64,000 nt of DNA from Amycolatopsis sp. EV170708-02-1 (lineage in GTDB: Bacteria; Actinomycetota; Actinomycetes; Mycobacteriales; Pseudonocardiaceae): contig NZ_CP092497.1 of the NCBI RefSeq assembly GCF_022479115.1, positions 1,798,001 through 1,862,000 of the forward strand, written 5' to 3'. Below the pieces are notes generated by a model, which saw only the letters and a list, made by a program, of their open reading frames with translations, was not told where the DNA came from and did no database searches. This document shows, in pieces, positions 59,204 to 64,000 of this stretch (its first letter is position 1; every line of letters starts with the position of its first letter). The translations under genes were made by a program, and so were the position numbers.

Positions 59204-59280
59204 GGCGATCTCGCGTGCTTGAACGGCGATCTCGCGTGCTTGGAGACGTAACTCGCGTGATTGGACGGCGAACACTCGGG
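59204..59280. repeat. Degenerate 21-nt tandem repeat
   Basis: Units of about 21 nt, GGCGATCTCGCGTGCTTGAA (59204) and the next copy from 59225, are followed by two diverged copies containing CTCGCGTGATTGGA and ACTCGGGCGCGAG. It lies in the gap between the acyl-CoA dehydrogenase and the lipoprotein gene. It is not a CRISPR: the copies abut without spacers. Confidence 0.65.
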
Positions 59281-59434
59281 CGCGAGTTTCGGACTCTCAG
59301 TGCCCGGGTGACCACGTGCTGCGGCGGTCCGGTCGATTCACCCGGCCGGACCGCCGCCGAGCACTGCGAACAGCCGCAGGATTGCGGAATTCGGGTGCAT
59401 GCAAGGGCTCTCGCGTCGGCTACGTTCCTCGGTC

Positions 59435-59866
59435 ATGGTCGATCGCCGAAGATGCCTGGTCCTGGTTCCCGTGGTGCTGTTCGCCGCCGGCTGCGCGACG
59501 GCCGCGCCGACGCCGATCTTCGCGGCGGCGAGTCCGGCGCCTCCCGCGGAGAGCGCGCCGTTGCTGGGGGCGGCCGCCCCCTCCGGTGCGCCGTTCGTCG
59601 CGGCGGACGGACGGGATCTGAGGGCCTGCGCCGACGGCGAGTGCGAGGTGCTGGTCCGGACCGGCGACCAGATCCCCAACGACGGTGGCGCCGGACCGCT
59701 CGCGGTCGCGATCCAGGCCGGGAAGGTGGGGCTCGCCCCGGCTTCGGGCGGGATGGGCGCGGCGGTGTCCGGTCCGCCGGGGATGGCCCACCAGATCAAC
59801 CGGCAGGTGATCGTCGTCGTCGCGGTGCAGGGCGACGAGGGGATCGTCCGGCTCAGCCGGAAATAG
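59435..59866 (+). CDS. Small lipoprotein
   Basis: A 143-residue protein starting 'MVDRRRCLVLVPVVLFAAGC', a signal peptide ending in a lipobox with Cys near residue 20. A Pro/Ala-rich stretch (about 22-55) precedes a compact domain with one Cys pair ('LRACADGECEVLV') and 'GDEGIVRLSRK' at the end. No family is recognised. It would be lipidated and membrane-anchored outside the cell. It ends 5 nt before the convergent pobA stop. Confidence 0.78.
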   Translation: MVDRRRCLVLVPVVLFAAGCATAAPTPIFAAASPAPPAESAPLLGAAAPSGAPFVAADGRDLRACADGECEVLVRTGDQIPNDGGAGPLAVAIQAGKVGLAPASGGMGAAVSGPPGMAHQINRQVIVVVAVQGDEGIVRLSRK

Positions 59867-59870
59867 CGGA

Positions 59871-61037
59871 TCAGTTCAGGCCGGCGACGAATTCGCTGAG
59901 CAGCCGGTTCGCCGTCGCCGACGTGTACAGGCGGTCGAAGTCGGCGCGCGCCACCCGGTGCCGGAACTCCCCGCGGTAGGACGGATCCCCGGCGTCATGG
60001 ACGGTGTCGGTGAACCACGTCGCGAAGGCCTGGTAGTTCCACACCTCGCGCAGCCGGTTGTCGGAGTAGGCATCGAGCCGGCCGGTGTCGCCTTTCTCGT
60101 AGTAGTGGATCAGGGCGTCGGCGAAGACGTCGGCGTCGTGCAGGGCGAGGTTCATGCCCTTCGCGCTCATCGGCGGGACGATGTGCGCGGCGTCGCCGAG
60201 CAAATGGAGCCTGCCGTGGCTCATCGGGCTGAGCACCTCGCCGCGCAACGGCAGTAGCTGTTTCTCGACGATCGCGCCCTTTGTGGCGAGCGGTTCGCCG
60301 AAGCGCGTTTCGAGTTCGCTCCAGATCCGTTCGTCCGGCCAGTCGCCGGTGGTGTCGTCGAGCGGGCACTGGAGGTAGAAGCGGCTCGCCCGCGGCCCCC
60401 GGCCGAACTGCGCCGCGAATCCGCGCCGGTGGATCGCCATCAGCGTCTGACGGGTGGCGGGCACTTCGGCGAGGACGACCAGCCACGCGTAGCCGTATTC
60501 GTGGGTGTGGCGGGTGATCCTGTGTTCGGGGATGGCGGCCCGGGAGGCGCCGCGGTTGCCGTCGCATCCGGCGATGAAGTCTCCTTCGACGATCGACCCG
60601 TCGCCGAGCCGGACGCGGGGGCGTTCGCCGTCGATGTCCTCCACGGACACTTCGGTGTCGAAACGCAGGTCGCCTCCGTCCTGTTCGAACGCGGTGATGA
60701 GGTTCCGGACGAGGACCTGTTGAGGGCAGAGCCTGCCTTCCTGGTGTTCTTCGCCGGTCAGTGGCAGGCGACGGTCCTCGCCGTCGATGCGAAAGCCGAG
60801 GCTCGGTTCGACGGGTGCCCCGCCGACGACGCGGTCTTCGAGGCCCCGTTTCCGGAAGACGCGCGTGGCTCTGGTGTCGATGACCCCGGCGCGCTGTCGT
60901 CGCTCGACGTACTCGCGGTCGCGCCGTTCGAAGACGACACAAGGGATTCCCTCGCGCAGGAGGAAGTTGCCGAGCGCGAGTCCGGCGACACCGGCTCCGA
61001 CGATCAGGACGGGTTCGTTCGCTTTTCCTGTGGTCAT
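59871..61037 (-). CDS. pobA: 4-Hydroxybenzoate 3-monooxygenase
   Basis: A 388-residue group A flavin monooxygenase: 'VLIVGAGVAGLALGNFLLRE' (FAD), 'RQRAGVIDTRATRVFRKRGL' (substrate and FAD contacts typical of PobA), 'GDFIAGCDGNRGASRAAIPE' (DG motif) and 'LHLLGDAAHIVPPMSAKGMN' (GD motif). It hydroxylates 4-hydroxybenzoate to protocatechuate with NAD(P)H and O2. The divergent AraC-type gene is its probable activator. The pca genes that would use protocatechuate are not in the window. Confidence 0.94.
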   Translation of the reverse strand: MTTGKANEPVLIVGAGVAGLALGNFLLREGIPCVVFERRDREYVERRQRAGVIDTRATRVFRKRGLEDRVVGGAPVEPSLGFRIDGEDRRLPLTGEEHQEGRLCPQQVLVRNLITAFEQDGGDLRFDTEVSVEDIDGERPRVRLGDGSIVEGDFIAGCDGNRGASRAAIPEHRITRHTHEYGYAWLVVLAEVPATRQTLMAIHRRGFAAQFGRGPRASRFYLQCPLDDTTGDWPDERIWSELETRFGEPLATKGAIVEKQLLPLRGEVLSPMSHGRLHLLGDAAHIVPPMSAKGMNLALHDADVFADALIHYYEKGDTGRLDAYSDNRLREVWNYQAFATWFTDTVHDAGDPSYRGEFRHRVARADFDRLYTSATANRLLSEFVAGLN

Positions 61038-61090
61038 GCTTCAAGTTTCGACGCACCCACGGCGTCCTACCACCGGTATTCTGACGCTCG

Positions 61091-61840
61091 ATGCTGGAAA
61101 ACCGCCAACCGCTGAGTGATACCGGCCGGGGCACGATGACCCACGGCCAGATGATGGGTTCGCACACCCACACCCGAGGACAGCTGCTCTACCCGTCGGC
61201 GGGCGCGCTCGCGACCACGACGGAACGGGGTACCTGGCTCGCCCCCGCGAACCGGGTCACCTGGACGCCTCCGGGCTTCGAGCACGCCCACCGGGCGTAC
61301 GGCGAGACCGAGATCAGGCGTATCGATCTGCCCGTCCGGTTCTGCCGCTTCCTGCCCGCTGTGCCGTCGGTCTTCGCCGTGTCCCCGTTGCTGCGCGAGG
61401 CGCTTCTGGCGCTCAGCAACGGACGCTCCCGCGCTTCGGGTCCACGCCACCGGCTCCGCGGGCTGGTCATCGACGAACTCGTCGACGCTCCGCCGCAGGA
61501 GCTGTACCTGCCCGAGCCCGTCGACGACCGGCTCCGCGCGGTGACGTCGCTGCTCCATGCCGATCCGTCGAGTTCGGCGACCTTGCGCGAACTCGGCCAC
61601 GCCACCGGCGCCAGCGAGCGCGTGCTCAGCCGGCTGTTCCAGGGAGAGCTGGGGGTGAGTTTCCGGCAGTGGCGGAGCATGCTCCGCGTCCAGCACGCCC
61701 TCGTCCTGCTGGGCGAGGATCTTCCGGTGACCACGATTTCGAGCAGGTTGGGCTGGGCGAACCCCACCAGCTTCATCGAAGCGTTCGTCGCCGTCGTCGG
61801 TGAGACGCCCGGCCGCTACCAGGCCGGGTTAGGGAGGTAA
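61091..61840 (+). CDS. AraC-family regulator divergent from pobA
   Basis: A 249-residue protein with a cupin-like sensing half ('HTHTRGQLLYPSAGALATTT', 'WTPPGFEHAHRAYGETEIRR') and a C-terminal AraC double helix-turn-helix ('ATLRELGHATGASERVLSRL', 'VSFRQWRSMLRVQHALVLLG', 'WANPTSFIEAFVAVVGETPG'). It is divergent from pobA across 53 bp and so is the likely 4-hydroxybenzoate-responsive regulator, in the role PobR plays elsewhere. Confidence 0.9.
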   Translation: MLENRQPLSDTGRGTMTHGQMMGSHTHTRGQLLYPSAGALATTTERGTWLAPANRVTWTPPGFEHAHRAYGETEIRRIDLPVRFCRFLPAVPSVFAVSPLLREALLALSNGRSRASGPRHRLRGLVIDELVDAPPQELYLPEPVDDRLRAVTSLLHADPSSSATLRELGHATGASERVLSRLFQGELGVSFRQWRSMLRVQHALVLLGEDLPVTTISSRLGWANPTSFIEAFVAVVGETPGRYQAGLGR

Positions 61841-61890
61841 GTCAAACCTCTCCGACTTCGTACTTCGTCTGGCCGCCCTGGACGGCGGGA

Positions 61891-61935
61891 TGAAGGCTCC
61901 CTTCGCCGCGTCTAATGCGGTAAAGGGAGCCTTCA
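61891..61935. terminator. Intergenic hairpin after the AraC gene
   Basis: Perfect 13-bp arms TGAAGGCTCCCTT (61891-61903) and AAGGGAGCCTTCA (61923-61935) enclose a 19-nt loop with its own short GCCGC/GCGGT pairing. The arm motif resembles the GAAGGGAGC repeats near 49745-49790, so this is both a probable terminator and a member of a repeat family. Confidence 0.7.
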
Positions 61936-61968
61936 CCCCTGGTCAAGCGCAGGTCGAAGGTGATCCCT

Positions 61969-61986
61969 GTACCTACTAGTATGTAC
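61969..61986. promoter_or_regulatory. Palindrome at the DUF4865 gene start
   Basis: GTACCTACTAGTATGTAC (61969-61986) is an 18-nt near-palindrome with one mismatched pair. It overlaps the first possible ATG (61981), which argues for translation from 61990 or 61999 and for an operator or promoter at this position. Confidence 0.5.
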
Positions 61987-61989
61987 GGC

Positions 61990-62637
61990 ATGCATGCGAT
62001 GCAGTACGAGATCACCCTCCCCGCCGACTACGACATGGGCATCATCCGCGACCGCGTCGCCACCCGCGGGCATCTTCTCGACGACTTCGGCGGACTGGGG
62101 CTGAAGGTCTACGGGATCCGTGAGCGCGGCGTCGACGGCTCGACGCTGAACCAGTACTCGCCCTTCTACCTGTGGCACGACGAAGCCGGGATGAACGCCT
62201 TCCTGTTCGGCGGACCGTTCAGCGGCATCGTCGAATCCTTCGGTCGTCCCGCCGTGCAGCACTGGACCGTGCTCGGCTTCGAGGAAGGACCCGCGTTCGG
62301 CTCCCCTCCGGTCACGGCGGAAAAGCACGTCGTGCGGATCCCCGACGAGACCGATCCGGTCGCCTTCCTCGGCGAAGCCCTCGACGGGCTTCGCGAGCAC
62401 CTGCGCCAGGACGGCGCGCATTCGGGCGCGCTCGCCGTCGATCCGCGGACCTGGCAGGTCGTCCGCTACAGCCTGTGGGCGGGCGAGGCGCCGGAGTCGG
62501 ACGAGGTCCGGTACCGGATCCTCCACGTGTCCTCGCCGCAACTGGATCAGCTGCGGCGAGGACGGCAGTGGGATCAGCCGAGCAACGCGGCGAACAGCGC
62601 GCCGGGATCGGCTTCGGGCGGACCGGCGGGCCACTGA
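61990..62637 (+). CDS. DUF4865 family protein
   Basis: A 215-residue protein with the DUF4865 start 'MHAMQYEITLPADYDMGIIR', then 'LDDFGGLGLKVYGIRERGVD', 'NQYSPFYLWHDEAGMNAFLF' and 'RPAVQHWTVLGFEEGPAFGS'. The family is thought to be dimeric and small-molecule related, often next to LysR or TetR genes; no regulator is adjacent here, but the palindrome at 61969-61986 suggests control. The 3' end overlaps the convergent SWIM gene by 64 nt. Confidence 0.85.
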   Translation: MHAMQYEITLPADYDMGIIRDRVATRGHLLDDFGGLGLKVYGIRERGVDGSTLNQYSPFYLWHDEAGMNAFLFGGPFSGIVESFGRPAVQHWTVLGFEEGPAFGSPPVTAEKHVVRIPDETDPVAFLGEALDGLREHLRQDGAHSGALAVDPRTWQVVRYSLWAGEAPESDEVRYRILHVSSPQLDQLRRGRQWDQPSNAANSAPGSASGGPAGH

Positions 62638-63734
62638 TCCCGGTACGGGTACCAGAGCCCGTCCCTGCCCAGCCGCACCTGCACCCCGGTCCCGTGCACC
62701 GTGCAGCGGTTGCGTTCGACGTCCAGGCCTTCGCCGGGATCGTCCACGACCTCGGCGAAGGCGGCCCGTGCCCGGCCCATCGCCTGTGACGGCGGCGTCC
62801 ACGCGGTCTCCAGGACGTCGAGACCGGCGCGGCCACCGTGCCGCCAAGCCAGCACCGCCCGATCGAAGTCCTCACCGTTCCCGGCCGGGCGCAACCGGTC
62901 CGCGGTCTCCGGACGTGTGGCGGCGAGGCGGACGGCGTCCTGCTTGCGGGTGAGTTTCGGCTGCGACGCCAGCAGCGCGCCGGCCATCTGTCCCGCGTTG
63001 GCGACCAGCAGGGCGAAGGCCTCGGCCGGGATGCCGGGCGCACCGGGCACGGTCGGGCCACCGGTGGGCGCGAATCCGGCGAGGTCCGGCAACGGTCCCG
63101 GCTCGTCGGCGTACGCCCGCTCGGCGTCGATGCCGTCGTCCCCGGTGCGCACGAACCGGGGCGCGTTGCGCCGTTGCAGCTCGTCGAGCAGCTCCCGCTC
63201 CCCCTTGCCACGCATCAGCAACAGCACGAACGGGTCGGCGTCGAGCAGCCAGGACGCCTGGAACGACAGCGCCGCGGCGTGGCGGCACGGCAGCTCCCAG
63301 CCCGGGCAGTCGCAGTCCGGATCGAGATCACCGATACCGGGCAGCAGATGCACCCCGGCGTCGTCGGCGGCCTCGACGAGGTCGTGCGGCATGTCCCGGT
63401 CCAGCAACGCGGCCAGGTGCCCGGCACGGGAGGCGACCCGGTCGAGGAAGCGGTCCCATTCGTCGCCGGTCAGTTCCGCGAGGCGGACCTCGGTGCGGTA
63501 CTGGCCCTCCTGGTCGTCGACCACCGCGGCGATCCGGCCGGGGCTGACCGTGATCGGGCCGACGCGCCCCGCCGCGGCGTACTTGCGGCCCTGTTTGAGC
63601 TGCCGCAGGTCCAGCGCGGTGTCCTCCATCGCGCTGATCCACGCGCGACCCCACCACGAGCGGGCGAACTGGCCGCGTCCACCTTGCGCGCCGAAGGCGG
63701 GGAAACCGCGGACACGGTCTTCGGGCGTGCTCAT
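62574..63734 (-). CDS. SWIM zinc-finger protein
   Basis: A 386-residue protein: '[20 protein letters not shown]' and '[20 protein letters not shown]' at the N-terminus, then the SWIM finger '[19 protein letters not shown]' (CxC...CxH) at about 145-160, and a helical C-terminal half. SWIM proteins of this type are encoded next to SNF2-type helicases in actinobacteria. ATG at 63734 overlaps the helicase stop by 4 nt, so the two form one transcript and probably one complex. Confidence 0.88.
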   Translation of the reverse strand: MSTPEDRVRGFPAFGAQGGRGQFARSWWGRAWISAMEDTALDLRQLKQGRKYAAAGRVGPITVSPGRIAAVVDDQEGQYRTEVRLAELTGDEWDRFLDRVASRAGHLAALLDRDMPHDLVEAADDAGVHLLPGIGDLDPDCDCPGWELPCRHAAALSFQASWLLDADPFVLLLMRGKGERELLDELQRRNAPRFVRTGDDGIDAERAYADEPGPLPDLAGFAPTGGPTVPGAPGIPAEAFALLVANAGQMAGALLASQPKLTRKQDAVRLAATRPETADRLRPAGNGEDFDRAVLAWRHGGRAGLDVLETAWTPPSQAMGRARAAFAEVVDDPGEGLDVERNRCTVHGTGVQVRLGRDGLWYPYRDQWPAGPPEADPGALFAALLG

Positions 63735-64000
63735 CGGCGGCTCCTCAGCTCGACCAGCTCGGCCAGCTCCTCGTCGGTCAGTTCGGTCAGGGCGGCCTCT
63801 CCGCCGGCGAGCACCGCGTCGGCGAGCGCGCGCTTCTCCCGCAGCATCGCCGCGATCCGGTCCTCGACCGTGCCCTCGGCGATGAGCCGGTGCACCTGCA
63901 CCGGCCTGGTCTGCCCGATCCGGTACGCGCGGTCGGTGGCCTGGTCCTCCACCGCGGGATTCCACCAGCGGTCGTAATGCACGACGTGATCGGCGCGGGT
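63731..64000 (-). CDS. SNF2-family helicase, C-terminal part (cut by window edge)
   Basis: Only the last 89 codons are present, from '[20 protein letters not shown]' at the edge through helicase motif VI '[20 protein letters not shown]' to '[10 protein letters not shown]'. This is the end of the second RecA-like domain of a SWI2/SNF2 ATPase. The rest lies beyond 64000. It is coupled to the SWIM gene by a 4-nt overlap. Confidence 0.9.
   Translation of the reverse strand, partial: TRADHVVHYDRWWNPAVEDQATDRAYRIGQTRPVQVHRLIAEGTVEDRIAAMLREKRALADAVLAGGEAALTELTDEELAELVELRSRR

Noticed and set aside
59204-59280. CRISPR-like array
   Set aside because: Units abut without spacers and diverge quickly; there are no cas genes. 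The DNA repeats inside 18.2-22.1 kb were also considered and encode RTX nonapeptides.
57444-59315. Minus-strand open frame of 623 codons opposite the acyl-CoA dehydrogenase
   Set aside because: Arg/His/Pro-rich translation, no family features, and the sense strand encodes a complete AidB-like protein.
59871-61840. Complete protocatechuate pathway around pobA
   Set aside because: Only pobA and its AraC neighbour are present; no pcaGH, pcaB, pcaC or pcaD homologue is recognisable nearby.
1-64000. tRNA, rRNA, insertion sequences or prophage
   Set aside because: I saw no tRNA or rRNA stretches, no transposase and no phage structural genes. The only recombinase is the Xer-like gene at 48357.

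Overview
The window is GC-rich actinobacterial chromosome, most likely from Amycolatopsis or a close relative in the Pseudonocardiales. That rests on the strong G/C bias at third codon positions, a set of envelope and transcription genes typical of mycolata and Pseudonocardiales (rbpA, lnt next to ppm, an Rpf-like transglycosylase), TAGGGT promoters placed directly before GTG starts, and intergenic hairpins of the kind I associate with Amycolatopsis. The genus is an inference. A near-match to the actinobacterial chromosome-dimer resolution site dif lies at 49867-49894, so the window probably covers the replication terminus.

Layout. At 19-1443 is a hybrid gene: a TolB-like N-terminus joined to an ECF sigma factor. 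At 1489-5386 four overlapping minus-strand genes encode a threonine-dehydratase-like enzyme, SbnA-like and SbnB-like enzymes (together predicted to make L-2,3-diaminopropionate) and an ornithine-carbamoyltransferase homologue. The set looks like a route to 3-ureidoalanine (albizziine) without an NRPS. At 5628-8821 a LysR-catB-catA-catC operon forms the catechol ortho-cleavage pathway, followed by an SDR/ArsR pair, a YceI protein and an IclR regulator. A secreted RTX-repeat protein of 3648 residues fills 11865-22811 and is followed by three related hairpins. At 23164-31310 a seven-gene polyol or glycerol-phosphate operon (MFS transporter, FGGY kinase, GlpD, AGPS-like flavoenzyme, GlpP antiterminator, ABM protein, zinc alcohol dehydrogenase) is preceded by a leader holding a U-tract terminator with a possible competing pairing.

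From 31.6 to 49.4 kb come a DUF1801 protein, a lysine 2,3-aminomutase, an amidohydrolase, lnt-ppm, then DeoR, DUF4406, a zinc-finger ECF sigma factor, a degenerate SDR, LysR and dapA, followed by rbpA, tdk, an Atg22-type MFS transporter, an Rpf-like enzyme, GDPD, a zinc-finger protein and a tyrosine recombinase. From dif to the right edge are small stand-alone genes: DUF4303, VOC, HxlR with an NAD(P)-binding protein, three methyltransferases, a ProC-like protein, DinB, ECF sigma with a peroxiredoxin-like protein, TetR with an AidB-like acyl-CoA dehydrogenase, pobA with an AraC regulator, DUF4865, and a SWIM/SNF2 pair cut by the edge.

Four genes (ppm, rbpA, the NAD(P)-binding gene at 51367 and the peroxiredoxin-like gene at 56485) are each out of frame in a way that one extra G or C in a short homopolymer would repair. 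Since rbpA and ppm should be intact, systematic one-base sequence errors are the simplest explanation. The join in the first gene should be judged with that in mind.
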